The notes under the pieces: model-generated
Seen by the model: the letters and a program-made list of their open reading frames with translations, nothing else
Databases searched by the model: none
Told to the model about the DNA's origin: nothing
NCBI RefSeq assembly: GCF_009729545.1
Contig: NZ_WFIY01000004.1
Coordinates: 470,001 to 534,000 of the forward strand
Length of the DNA stretch: 64,000 nt
Direction: 5' to 3'
Source: Acidianus infernus
Lineage (GTDB): Archaea > Thermoproteota > Thermoprotei_A > Sulfolobales > Sulfolobaceae
Shown: positions 41,782-53,938 of the stretch, piece after piece
How the letters are laid out: each line of letters opens with the position of its first letter
Numbering within the stretch: the first letter of the stretch is position 1
Position numbers and translations under genes: made by a program

Positions 41782-43445
41782 ACTCCTGCTCCTATACTAA
41801 CTTTTCCTGGAAGAGAAGAAGGCATTCCGCCAGTAGTAATTATAGATTTAGCTTTAACATCTAAGTGCGTCTCGCCAAAACAAGCTATAACTAGATATTT
41901 TTCCTTTCTCTTAATTATTATGCACTTATTATCTTCTATCCTTATGTCAACGTCTCTAGAAAAGTCGTTAAATAACTCTTTTCTTAATCTTATTAATTCC
42001 TTATATAAGAATAGAATTTTTTCATTTATTTTCCAGCTTAGTTTTGATTTTTCAAAAGTAGAATAATCCTGAGGATCGTAATAATACTCTCCAAGTTCCT
42101 TCTTCCTACCCTCCCTTAAACCTTTTATTATTTCTGGATCAGAGAAATCCGTAAAGAATAGGAAGGGGTTAGTTTCGCCATATTCCTCGCCCATGAATAT
42201 CATTGGAATATAAGGAGACAAAATGTAAAGGAAAGGAGCAATTAACGCTTTTTCGCCAACTAAGGATATTAACCTTTTACCGTCCTTCCTATTACCAACT
42301 TGGTCGTGATTTTGAGCATAAACTACGAATTTATTACCGGGTAAATTACCTACTGGTCTACCGTGGGTTTTCTTCCTAAACCTTGAGTATACTCCGTCAT
42401 AAACGAAAACATCCTTTATTGCTTTAGCCAACTGCGTAATTTCTCCGAAGTCAGAATAATATGAATCCCTTTCTCCGGTAAGTAATGCATGTAAGGAGTG
42501 ATGAAAGTCGTCAGACCATTGTGCATCAATACAATAACCACACTTATCCTTAGGTAATATTATCCTTGGGTCGTTTAAGTCGCTTTCCGCAATTAATAAT
42601 GCCTTAGGGTTAGCTTCCTTTACGGCATCCCTTATTTCCTCCAAAATGTGTTTTGGAGAATTATCAAATATGCTATGTACTGCGTCAAGTCTAAGACCGT
42701 CAATATGATATTCTTTAATCCAATAAACAGCATTTTGCACAACGTAATGTCTTACTTCATCACTGTAAGCTTCATCAAAATTAAAGATAGGCCCCCAAGG
42801 AGTTTTATACCTTGTAGAAAAGTAAGGACCAAAGACTGAAAGATAATTGCCCTCTGGCCCAACGTGATTGTAAACTACGTCTAAGATAACTCCAAGACCC
42901 TTTTTATGAGCTTCATTTACCAATTCCTTGAGCTTTTGAGGACCACCGTAACTATTTTGAACAGCATAAAGTAATACTCCGTCATATCCCCAGTTTCTAT
43001 TACCTGCAAATTGGTGAACTGGCATTAACTCAATTGCTGTAACTCCTAGTTCTTTCAAATAATCCAATTTCCTCTTAACTCCTTCAAAATCTCCTCCAAA
43101 GGCTCCTACATGCAGTTCGTAAATTAAAGGAAAATCTATTCCTTTCCAATCGCCATCCTCCCAAGAAAAATCGCCAATTATTTGTGACTTACCGTGAACG
43201 CCCTCTGGTTGAAACCTTGATGCGGGATCTGGATACTCTTTTCCTCCTAGCATGTAAGTATACATATCTCCAGGCTTTGCGTTATCTACCTCAACTGAAA
43301 AGTAACCTCTTTCCTCGTCCTCTAATTCCATTTTTATTACTTCTCTTTCCCCATCTTTATAGAGAACTAAAAATACCTCCTTGTGATAAGGCGCCCATAC
43401 TCTGAAGAACGTAGATTTGCCATCAAAGTTTGCTCCTATATCCAT
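41766..43445 (-). CDS. treZ: Malto-oligosyltrehalose trehalohydrolase TreZ
   Basis: 559 residues, as in Sulfolobus TreZ. An N-terminal carbohydrate-binding beta domain (residues 1-90) precedes a GH13 barrel with the nucleophile Asp in GLRLDAVHSI, acid Glu in LLIAESDLND and the third Asp in YAQNHDQVGN. It cleaves trehalose from the end of malto-oligosyltrehalose made by TreY. It is divergent from treX with a 177-nt gap that must hold both promoters; in other Sulfolobales the three genes are usually clustered too. Confidence 0.93.
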   Translation of the reverse strand: MDIGANFDGKSTFFRVWAPYHKEVFLVLYKDGEREVIKMELEDEERGYFSVEVDNAKPGDMYTYMLGGKEYPDPASRFQPEGVHGKSQIIGDFSWEDGDWKGIDFPLIYELHVGAFGGDFEGVKRKLDYLKELGVTAIELMPVHQFAGNRNWGYDGVLLYAVQNSYGGPQKLKELVNEAHKKGLGVILDVVYNHVGPEGNYLSVFGPYFSTRYKTPWGPIFNFDEAYSDEVRHYVVQNAVYWIKEYHIDGLRLDAVHSIFDNSPKHILEEIRDAVKEANPKALLIAESDLNDPRIILPKDKCGYCIDAQWSDDFHHSLHALLTGERDSYYSDFGEITQLAKAIKDVFVYDGVYSRFRKKTHGRPVGNLPGNKFVVYAQNHDQVGNRKDGKRLISLVGEKALIAPFLYILSPYIPMIFMGEEYGETNPFLFFTDFSDPEIIKGLREGRKKELGEYYYDPQDYSTFEKSKLSWKINEKILFLYKELIRLRKELFNDFSRDVDIRIEDNKCIIIKRKEKYLVIACFGETHLDVKAKSIITTGGMPSSLPGKVSIGAGVYEEL

Positions 43446-43622
43446 ATACTATAAGGGGAAAGATCGTTATTAAACTTAAGAACTCGAAGATAACTATAGT
43501 CTTTGCTATTATTACTTAATACAATATGGCTTCTTATTAAGGAGACAATTACAAGAAAAATTTCGCTAATAGGCTAAATAATTTAAAGTGAAGCTTAATT
43601 TTGGCTACATTTATATTTTAGT

Positions 43623-45751
<2,129 letters not shown>

Positions 45752-45755
<4 letters not shown>

Positions 45756-47943
45756 ACGTGAGTTATAGAATACAGCTAAATAAGGAATTTAATTTCTCTA
45801 ACTTAATATCAATCTTGGATTACTTACACGATCTAGGTGTAGAATGGTTATATTTGTCACCAATACTGCAAGCAAGGAAAGGTAGTACTCACGGTTATGA
45901 CGTTTACGACTTCAAGAAGGTAAGCGAAGATTTAGGCGGCGAAGAAAAATTCCTTGAACTCTGCAAGGAAGCAAGAAGGAGAGGAATGAGGATAATAGTA
46001 GATATTGTACCTAACCACATGGCTCTAGAAAATCCTTATTTGCTCGACTTTCTAAGAAATTCAAATTCTAAGTATAAGAAGTTCTTCGACTTTGACGGGG
46101 ATAAAATAGTCTTACCGATTCTAGGAGAGGAAGACCTAAGTAAACTGAAAATTGTTGAAGAAAATGGAGAGAAATTTCTAGATTATTATGGATTAAAGTT
46201 ACCGCTTATAGGAGAGGGAAACGATCTCAAGGAGTTATTAAAGAAACAAAACTACGAGCTTGTTTACTGGAAAATGTTCGATAAAATAAATTATAGGAGA
46301 TTCTTTGACGTAAACGGTTTAATAGGAATAAGGCAAGAAGATGAGGATGTATTTAACGAATATCATGAGAAAATTTTTGAACTGAAGGAATGTATTGACG
46401 GCTTAAGAGTTGACCATATAGACGGTCTATTAAATCCTAGAAAATACCTTGAAATGCTAAGGGAAAAAATGGGTAATGACAAGTACATAGTAGTAGAGAA
46501 GATCCTTTCACCAAAGGAGAAGTTGAGAGACTGGAAAATCGACGGAACTACTGGCTATGATTTTATGAGAGACGTGAATTTACTTTTTGTCAATTCAAAA
46601 AATGAGGGAAAATTTAAAGAAATATATGAGGATTTCGTAGGCCAGAAGCTAGACCTAGAGGAAGAAAAAATTAAGGCGAAGATTGACGTAATAAACCAGC
46701 TCTTCTATGGTGACGTGGATAGAATATTGAGAAAATTGAAGGAGTTAACGGGGAAAGAGATTAAAAAAGAAAGCCTAATAAAATTCTTATCGTGCCTTAA
46801 CGTTTACAGAACATATATTACAGAGGACGAAATTGAGTGGGAAGATATTGAAGAAATAAAGGAATGCGCTGATGAATCTATCCTCGATTTGATTAACGAA
46901 AGAAAAGGGATGATGATATTACAACAGCTTGAAGATCCGATAATGGCTAAAGGTTATGAAGATACTCTCTTTTATAGATACAATCTGCTGGTCTCACTAA
47001 ACGAGGTCGGAAGCGACCTAAAATTTGGCATTTCATGTGAAGAATTTCACGCTAGAAATATTGAAAGAGAACTGTTTTGGCCAAACACTATGATAGATAC
47101 TTCAACTCACGATACAAAGCTCAGTGAAGACGTAAGAGCAAGAATAAATGCTTTAAGTAATTTTCCAGAAGAATGGAGAAATTTAATTAAGACATGGAGT
47201 GCTATAAATGAAAAATACAAGGTTAAAGGATATCCTACAAGGAACGACGAATATAGATTTTATCAAATTCTATTAGGCACGTGGAGCTGTTATTCAAAAG
47301 AGTATGAGGATAGATTAGTAAATTACATGATTAAAGCAATAAGAGAAGAGAAAACTAATACTTCTTGGTTAAATCCAAACCAAGAGTACGAAAATGCTAC
47401 AATCAACTTTGTAAGAAGAGTTATTAAGGATAAAGAATTCTTATCATCTTTTATTCCATTCTTTAAAAAGATAAATAGAGTAGGTAGTATTTACTCAATA
47501 GAACAAGTAATACTGAAGCTTACTTCTCCAGGATTGCCAGATATCTACCAAGGTAATGAAACCCTAACTTACTTAATGGTTGACCCAGACAATAGACGGA
47601 AAGTAAACTTCAACACACTAGCGGAAATGCTTAAAGAAATAAAATCTGAGGACCCAGTGACTTTATTTAAGAACGAAGAATTTGGTAAGCTTAAGCTATA
47701 CGTAACTTGGAAGTTGCTAAACTTAAGAAGAATAGGAAGGAATTATTCAAAGGTTATAGGCCAATAAAGTTTAACGGGTGCGGATTTGAAAGAAATGGAC
47801 TAATCACTTTAGTTACATTTTATCCTTTCGAGAATTTTGAAATTAAAGTAAAAGGAAAATATTTGGGCATTATAGATTCCTCTACTCATGAAGATATAAT
47901 AAAAAGTAGAGAATTGCCTTTTGGGGTTTACGTTAAACAGTAG
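45752..47943 (+). pseudogene. treY: Malto-oligosyltrehalose synthase TreY with a single-base frameshift near the C-terminus
   Basis: The main frame (45752-47767, 671 residues) has the TreY marks: GSTHGYDVYDF, VPNHMA, the nucleophile in GLRVDHIDGLLNP, acid Glu in VVEKILS and THDTKLSEDVRARI. It ends early in a spurious tail after WKLLNLRR. The overlapping frame (to 47943) continues with NRKELFKGYRPIKFNG and supplies the last 70 residues. A one-base loss within the run aagaagaatagg (about 47729-47740) explains both; restored length about 730 residues agrees with the family (about 720-728). TreY converts the reducing end of maltodextrins to trehalose. Without the tail, the final beta domain is missing. 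Sequencing error is likely enough to check. Confidence 0.87.
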
Positions 47944-49280
47944 AGGGGTAAAGAATCTACTATTCCGTTAACTCCTACTAAAATTAGAGAATTGCAGGTT
48001 AAGAGCATATTACCAGGACCTGGCATTACAGGGGTTTGAAAGCCCTTAATAAGATAGCCTTCAGAAGATAAAACAAATAAGTATCCACTAGCGTTCTGTA
48101 TAATTATCTTACCTTCATATATTTCAGGATTATCTACAGTAAATCCAGTATTGAAAGTCCAAATAATCTTTCCAGAAGTTAAATTTACTGCATAAAGTAT
48201 ACCTACTGGAGAATCGTGATAAACAACGCCGTCAAATATAGTAGGTGGTGGAGATTCAAGATTAGGTGGAATCTTTGTACAACCTTCATCTATACACCAT
48301 AAGATTTTCCCGCTAGTAGCATTTACCGCGAATAATATTTCCTTGATTGAAACATTAGTCCTTATAGTATAAGCACTTACAACTACTCCGTTACAATAAG
48401 CCGGTGACGAATCGTCTAAACCGCCTAAAGAAGGATAAATTGATGAAAAGTTTATATACCATGCTGTCTTTCCATTAGTAGCATTAATAGCCCAAAAAAC
48501 GTACGGATTTGCGCTTCCAAAATAAACTACATCGTTAACTAGTAGCGGAGATGACATGCTATCATAGGAAGTTATATTTTTGCACCAACAAACTTCTCCA
48601 TCTAGATTTAATGCAATAACTTGTCCGTTTCCATTAGCTTCAATGATCTTACCGTCATAAAACGCTGGAGTAGGCATGTCCTCTCCTAAGGTTTTATACT
48701 CCCATAAAATTTTACCATTAGTCGCATTTAACGCTATTATAGCGTTATCACCAGTGCCTCTTACATGACAATTTTGGAAAATATTGTTTCCAAGACCAAT
48801 TATTACTATACAATTTATCACTATAGGTTGAGTCATTATTTGATTATTAAATTTTTCAAACCAGACTATCTCTCCATTAGATATATTTATGGCATATACA
48901 CAACCTTGACAAGAGCAAAGTTGCCTATTAGCTAAGTTCATTGGACCAGAAGTAGTTACTAACAATAAGCAGTGATATACTGAAGGCGGAACTATAATGG
49001 CAGTAGTAACATTTAGGATGAAAAATCCTGCCTTTATTGGGATAAAATACACGTGGGAAGGAGATCCCTCAAATAATGTTGTATTTTTATCATAAGGTGA
49101 TGTGAAAGATATTTCATATATAGTTAGATTGTACATATTGCGAATTTCTTTAGAAATAGAAGAATAAGAAGACTGCCTTTGATTATTATGATAATATAAT
49201 AAAGATGAGAAAGAATGCAATATTATAATTAATAAAAAAATTAATATGAGCATAATTATTACGACTAACTTTCTTTTCAT
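47928..49280 (-). CDS. PQQ-type beta-propeller protein with N-terminal anchor
   Basis: 450 residues. A strong hydrophobic helix (about 5-25) anchors or exports the protein. The rest consists of repeats of the form LYAVN-TSGKI-W (for example IALNATNGKILWEY, FAVNATSGKILWCI, YAVNLTSGKIIWTF), seven or eight blades of a PQQ/quinoprotein-like propeller. No quinone-binding residues can be assigned, so it is not necessarily an enzyme; surface protein binding is possible. Many NxS/T sites. It converges with treY (16-nt overlap). Confidence 0.82.
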   Translation of the reverse strand: MKRKLVVIIMLILIFLLIIILHSFSSLLYYHNNQRQSSYSSISKEIRNMYNLTIYEISFTSPYDKNTTLFEGSPSHVYFIPIKAGFFILNVTTAIIVPPSVYHCLLLVTTSGPMNLANRQLCSCQGCVYAINISNGEIVWFEKFNNQIMTQPIVINCIVIIGLGNNIFQNCHVRGTGDNAIIALNATNGKILWEYKTLGEDMPTPAFYDGKIIEANGNGQVIALNLDGEVCWCKNITSYDSMSSPLLVNDVVYFGSANPYVFWAINATNGKTAWYINFSSIYPSLGGLDDSSPAYCNGVVVSAYTIRTNVSIKEILFAVNATSGKILWCIDEGCTKIPPNLESPPPTIFDGVVYHDSPVGILYAVNLTSGKIIWTFNTGFTVDNPEIYEGKIIIQNASGYLFVLSSEGYLIKGFQTPVMPGPGNMLLTCNSLILVGVNGIVDSLPLYCLT

Positions 49281-49384
49281 TGCCTATATAGATTATATAG
49301 AGGTTATAAAGATTTTTATTCACAAAAAATAAGAATCTAACTGAAAAGAGAAAAAATGTGAAATATATGAAATCTAAGCCCACA

Positions 49385-50090
49385 TTACTTGAAGCCTAGC
49401 ACCTCAGCATAGTTTGCTAAATCTAATAGCCCGTGGCCTGAAAAGCTAACTAACACTGTTTTCTTTTCTCCTGTTCTCTTTGCTTCATCAGCAATCTCCT
49501 TAATTATTGGTAACGCATGACTGGTTTCCGGTGCTGGAACCCATCCCTCTATTTGAGAAAATAGCTTAGCCCAGGCAAATGCCGTTTCTTGGTCGTAATC
49601 TCTCGCTTCAACTATTCCTTTGCTCATCAATAGAGATAAAGTAGGTGCAACTGCGTGATATCTTAATCCACCTGCATAAACTGGTGGGGGAATGAAATCT
49701 GCGCCTATTGTATACATCTTAAGCTGAGGCAATATTTTTCCAGTATCCGGATAATCATATTTATAAACTCCTTTAGTCATTTTAGGAACTTCTAGGGATC
49801 CTGAGGCAATGTATTTTCTCTTAACTTTTCCAGAACGCAACTCCTCTCCTAAGAAAGGAAAAGCTGAATAATTTGATCCCCCCACCTACTACTCCTATGA
49901 TCCTCTCCTATCATTTCCATTTGAACCTTAGCTTCTTGTCCTGCAATTGTTTTAAAGAGTATATCAGAATTCATTACGCTTCCTATAACATACTTTCCGC
50001 CATTCTCTAGAGCGTATTTAACTGCCTCCGTTATTTCTATTCCAAGAGAGCATAATTTTTGATGAGAGGTTTTAGAAACTGTTGTAAAAA
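49385..50090 (-). pseudogene. Decayed tryptophan synthase beta-like gene (trpB2 type), 5' half missing
   Basis: The minus strand encodes the C-terminal half of a TrpB2-type protein: ITEAVKYALENGGKYVIGS, then, in another frame, GGSNYSAFPFLGEEL through HALPIIKEIADEAKR and FSGHGLLDLANYAEVLGFK. The expected GEDPDYIIGVVGGGSNY reads GED, then a gap of several codons, IIGVVGGG in a second frame, and SNYSAF in a third, with a run of six G at the last junction. The N-terminal half with the PLP lysine is absent. So there are at least three lesions; the gene cannot be functional. The lost part ends where the secreted glycoprotein gene starts on the other strand. Confidence 0.85.
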
Positions 50091-50122
50091 GGTATTTTAA
50101 TGCTGGCAAGATAATACAAATT

Positions 50123-50992
50123 ATGAGCAAAATAGTAGTTGGGTTAGCAACTATATTAGTCTTAATTTCATCAGCGATGTTACCAACTATCTTTATGGCG
50201 AATTCGTCATCTTCTACATATTTTATGGATTATTCGATAAACTATCACTCTTACAATTCAGGAAAATACTTTACCACATCCTATAAAGAATCCTCAATAA
50301 ATTTGAATATAACATCAACAAAAATAAATAGCAATAAGTATAATAATACAATCATCATTACGGGCTATATATTCACTAACTATTCTTCACCGCTCATGAC
50401 TTCAGTTAATAATGAGACAATACATTATGTTTTCAATTTCACTTCAAAATATCCGTTAGCTAAGGAAATAACAATATTTAACTTATCAAGTTTACTAAAC
50501 ATGACGCTTAATATTACTAATGAATTTAAGATATTCAATATCACAGTTAATTATAAAATAAATTATCAGCCAAATGGTACTGAAAGTGTAACCTTTAACG
50601 GTAAGCAATATACTTTAGACTCATATAAAGCATTCTTATACCTAAGCGCACTTGGCAAAAATAAGTATGCTAACATAACCTACACGTCAACTATGATAGG
50701 AAATATATTAACGTTCCAAAAAGGGATACTTTATAAGCTTTACTTAACTGGTGAAAGCCAGAATAACATTACTTTCTACAAATTCCTAAATACTTACTCC
50801 AAAGGTAATGAAACATTATGCATATTGCTGAAGAATACGAATATAAAATTAGACAGCGTTATGATGCCAAATAACAACCAAGAAAATGTAAATTCGACAC
50901 GGCAAGAATCAATTAAACCTGAGGAGTTTTTAATTCCAGCAGGAATAATAAGTTTACTTGCAGCTGCACTAATTTTGGCAAGAAAGTTCTAA
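50123..50992 (+). CDS. Secreted, membrane-anchored N-glycoprotein of unknown function
   Basis: 289 residues. Signal peptide at 1-25 (VGLATILVLISSAMLPTIFMA), an Asn/Ser/Thr/Tyr-rich extracellular body with more than fifteen NxS/T sequons, and a C-terminal helix (EEFLIPAGIISLLAAALILARKF) with a short basic end. No cysteine apart from one. No family recognised. An ABC exporter (ATPase and permease) follows within 41 nt, so the protein may be its accessory subunit or its user. Confidence 0.7.
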   Translation: MSKIVVGLATILVLISSAMLPTIFMANSSSSTYFMDYSINYHSYNSGKYFTTSYKESSINLNITSTKINSNKYNNTIIITGYIFTNYSSPLMTSVNNETIHYVFNFTSKYPLAKEITIFNLSSLLNMTLNITNEFKIFNITVNYKINYQPNGTESVTFNGKQYTLDSYKAFLYLSALGKNKYANITYTSTMIGNILTFQKGILYKLYLTGESQNNITFYKFLNTYSKGNETLCILLKNTNIKLDSVMMPNNNQENVNSTRQESIKPEEFLIPAGIISLLAAALILARKF

Positions 50993-51032
50993 TAGCAAAA
51001 AGATATATCTTTGTTTTTATTATTATATTCTC

Positions 51033-52004
51033 ATGAGCATAGTTATAGCTAAGAATCTTACTAAGAAGTATGGAGAATTTGTTGCTGTAGACCATATTAA
51101 TTTTGAAATAGAAAAAGGGGAAATTTACGGGCTTTTAGGACCTAACGGGGCAGGAAAAACTACAACAATAAAGATGCTCACTGGGTTAACTCCGATAACA
51201 GAGGGAGACGCAATAATCGCAGGAATTTCTGTAAAAAAGAAGCCAAGAGATGTTAAAAAAAGAATAGGTTGGATATCTTCGGAAGTCATTTTAGACGACG
51301 AACTAACTGCCTGGGAAAACTTAGAAATTCAAGCAAAATTGCTAGGAGTAAAAGATTGGCAAGAGAAGGCTGATCAGCTTCTGGAATACTTCGGAATAAA
51401 GGAATTCAAGAACAGAAAAGCAGGAAAATTCTCAACCGGAATGAGGAAAAAACTTGAAGTTTCAATGGCATTACTTCACTCTCCAGAAATAATATTTATG
51501 GACGAACCAACTATAGGGCTAGACGTAAATACTAGGGCTTCCCTTTGGAATTTAATTAGGCAAATAAATAGGGACTACCAAGTTACAATACTGCTGACTA
51601 CTCACTACATGGAAGAAGCGGATATGCTATGTAATAGAATAAGCATAATTAACCATGGAAAAATAATTGCTCAAGGTACGCCAGAAGAGCTTAAGGAAAA
51701 ATATGGAGGAGATGTAGTAGAAATAGAATTAAAGGATATTAAAAACAGTGTTATTTCAGACCTAGAGAGCGTAGGAAAAGTAATAAAGAGAGAAAATGGA
51801 AAAATTGCAATTAAGGTAGGAAACGCTGAGGAAGTTTTATTAAAGATAGTAGGTATAGTAGGTCAGAATAATATTAAATCCCTCAAGATAAACAAGTCGT
51901 CTCTTGACACTGTATTCCTTAACTTAACTGGAGGAAGTTTAGAAGAAAACGAAGAATTTGACGCAAGAAGATTTTACGCAATGCTAAGGAGGGCGAGAAG
52001 ATGA
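51033..52004 (+). CDS. ABC transporter ATP-binding protein, ABC-2/DrrA type
   Basis: 323 residues. Walker A GPNGAGKTT (about 34-42), signature FSTGMRKKLEVSMAL (a GMRKK variant of LSGGQ common in DRA-type exporters), Walker B IIFMDEPTIGLD and the switch His in LLTTHYMEEAD. The C-terminal 90 residues are the DrrA/NodI-like regulatory extension. It energises the permease encoded next (4-nt overlap). Exported substrate unknown; antibiotics, lipids or polysaccharides in relatives. Confidence 0.92.
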   Translation: MSIVIAKNLTKKYGEFVAVDHINFEIEKGEIYGLLGPNGAGKTTTIKMLTGLTPITEGDAIIAGISVKKKPRDVKKRIGWISSEVILDDELTAWENLEIQAKLLGVKDWQEKADQLLEYFGIKEFKNRKAGKFSTGMRKKLEVSMALLHSPEIIFMDEPTIGLDVNTRASLWNLIRQINRDYQVTILLTTHYMEEADMLCNRISIINHGKIIAQGTPEELKEKYGGDVVEIELKDIKNSVISDLESVGKVIKRENGKIAIKVGNAEEVLLKIVGIVGQNNIKSLKINKSSLDTVFLNLTGGSLEENEEFDARRFYAMLRRARR

Positions 52005-52768
52005 TAGAAGGTCTAGAAGCTTTATACATGAGAGAAGTTAAGAGGATTTATAGAAGTATTTACATGTGGATCATGATAGTTTCTCAGCCAGTGATGTGGT
52101 TAATATTCTTCGGTAGTTCGCTTTCCGGCTTACCTAAAGAAGTACTAATTTCATTCTTCCATACTACAAACTACATTGCATTTATTCTTCCAGGAGAGCT
52201 ATCTGTATCAATGCTTTTCGTTGGAATGTTTTCCTCAATGAGCTTAATACAAGATAAAAGGTTCGGTTACATGAAAAGAATCTTTATAACTCCAGTACCC
52301 AAATATTACGTCTTTCTGGCAAAAGTCTTCGGAGGAATAACCAGGGGTTTATTGCAAGTGCCAATATTAATAGGAACTGCAGTAGCTATGGGCGTTTCCC
52401 TTAATATTAATTTAATAAGTATATTAACACTACTGTTGTCGTTAACTTTCTTAGGCATGGGTTTCTCGTCACTTTACGCAATATTCACAATAAGAACCTC
52501 AGATTGGCAAGCACCCGGTGTTATTGCAAACTTACTTAACTTACCTCTAATGTTTTCCAGCACAGCACTATTTCCAAGAGCTTTTTTCCCTTCATGGCTA
52601 GCCGCAATAAGTGATGTAAACCCAATAACCTACTCAGCAGAACTTGGTAGACAAGCCTTACTAACAGGAGATCCTAATTGGTATTACCTAGGTTATCTAG
52701 CGGCATTTGGTTTAATAATGCTAGTTGTGGGAAGTTACTTGACAAATAAATACATGCAAGCTGAGTAA
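52001..52768 (+). CDS. ABC-2 type permease
   Basis: 255 residues with six membrane helices, the size and pattern of ABC-2/DrrB permeases. The conserved segment between helices 5 and 6 (LPLMFSSTALFPRAFFPSWL then DVNPITYSAELGR) matches the family's NP.TY...R block. It pairs with the preceding ATPase. The substrate is not inferable; an association with the upstream glycoprotein is likely from spacing. Confidence 0.9.
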   Translation: MIEGLEALYMREVKRIYRSIYMWIMIVSQPVMWLIFFGSSLSGLPKEVLISFFHTTNYIAFILPGELSVSMLFVGMFSSMSLIQDKRFGYMKRIFITPVPKYYVFLAKVFGGITRGLLQVPILIGTAVAMGVSLNINLISILTLLLSLTFLGMGFSSLYAIFTIRTSDWQAPGVIANLLNLPLMFSSTALFPRAFFPSWLAAISDVNPITYSAELGRQALLTGDPNWYYLGYLAAFGLIMLVVGSYLTNKYMQAE

Positions 52769-52806
52769 TTAGAAGGTAAAGTATTCTATTATTATTATTA
52801 TTTTTT

Positions 52807-53480
52807 ATGATATTATTATATGTTTCTATCAACGAGGTCAATAGCATCACCTATTCGGTGTTTCTAGGCAATATAGGGCATAATTTTAATGCTTGTATGA
52901 ATTTAGTTAATTCAATTTATTTTACACTAATAACTTTATCTACAGTAGGATATGGAGACATAGTACCTGTTACTCCTATAGCTAAACTATTTGTAGTAAC
53001 ATTTGATCATATTTGATATGAGAGCTTTATTAACTACTAGCTTATCTGGAGCGAATTCTAGACTTATCAAACGAATTGCAAAGAATACAAGAAATAAGGT
53101 AATTCTTATATGAAGCAGTAACCTTGAACTTGCACAGAATTTTGAAAAACCAAGAAAATCTCATGTTAGTCTCCGATAAATACGAAGCTGAAAAACTCTC
53201 AGAGATGGATTCGAAAACATATGCAGTCAACTTAATTTCAGAAAACGAAATTTTTATCTAGAAAAAGTGAAGGTAATAATAGTAGATATACAAAACTCTT
53301 CTGATATGCTTTACGTAATTTTAATTCTAGTAGAGATCACAAAAGACGCAGAAATCATAGCAATAGTTCATAACGACGATCTCGGAAAAAGGCTAGAAAG
53401 CGTAAAGAAGTTTAAGGATATTAAGTTTATTAATCCCAGAAAAAATCGCTGGAGAATTACTTAAGTCGCCTGAAGAATAA
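52807..53480 (+). pseudogene. K+ channel with RCK domain, decayed
   Basis: The first frame (52807-53016) has one helix, then the selectivity filter STVGYGDIVPVTPIAK, and stops in the second helix. After a disrupted 250 nt, a frame starting near 53268 shows the second half of an RCK/TrkA-N domain (VKVIIVDIQNSSD, then AEIIAIVHNDDLGKRLE), ending in NPR + KNRW. Removing one A from the run at 53440-53446 restores PRKIAGELLKSPEE and the stop at 53480. The set is an MthK-like channel: filter present but at least three frame breaks. Next to two other pseudogenes. Confidence 0.8.
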
Positions 53481-53545
53481 TAATTCCTTTTATCATTGAA
53501 AATTTTTCTGACAAATTTTAAAGCATGAGTTTACATATTTATTAC

Positions 53546-53912
53546 ATGATTTATGTAAAGAGAGGTATCTACCCTGGTATGTATGTTCTAAATACTTTAT
53601 GGCGGAATGCAGGAAAGAAGCGTAGCATTATTATCTAGAGGACCAGGAACTGGAAAATCAAAAGAGAGGTTTTAGAGGCCCAGAGTAGAACACATTGTAG
53701 ACGGAATTATTAGAATGAATTTAGACGAGATAGAAGGTAAGATGTATAGGGCAATAACTGTATGGAAGATGAGGGATACAAACATCTCAATGGTTAGACA
53801 ATAACGGAATAGTAGTTGAATGGGATAAATATCTTATAACAAAAGTATTAGCTTATGTTTACCAAAAGAAGAAATGAAGAAAGCAATGAAAGAAGAGGAG
53901 GAAGAAGAGTAA
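53546..53912 (+). pseudogene. KaiC-like (RecA-fold) ATPase remnant
   Basis: Pieces in different frames: VLNTLWGGMQERSVALL, then SRGPGTGKS (P-loop), then, after a gap in which about 130 residues of a normal protein are lacking, RVEHIVDGIIRMNLDEIEGK and AITVWKMRDTNISMV, and an acidic tail (MKKAMKEEEEEE). This order is that of the single-domain archaeal KaiC family. An internal deletion and two or more frameshifts make it non-functional. A similar decayed regulator follows. Confidence 0.75.
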
Positions 53913-53938
53913 AAAGGAGTTAACTTTTTAAAAATATA

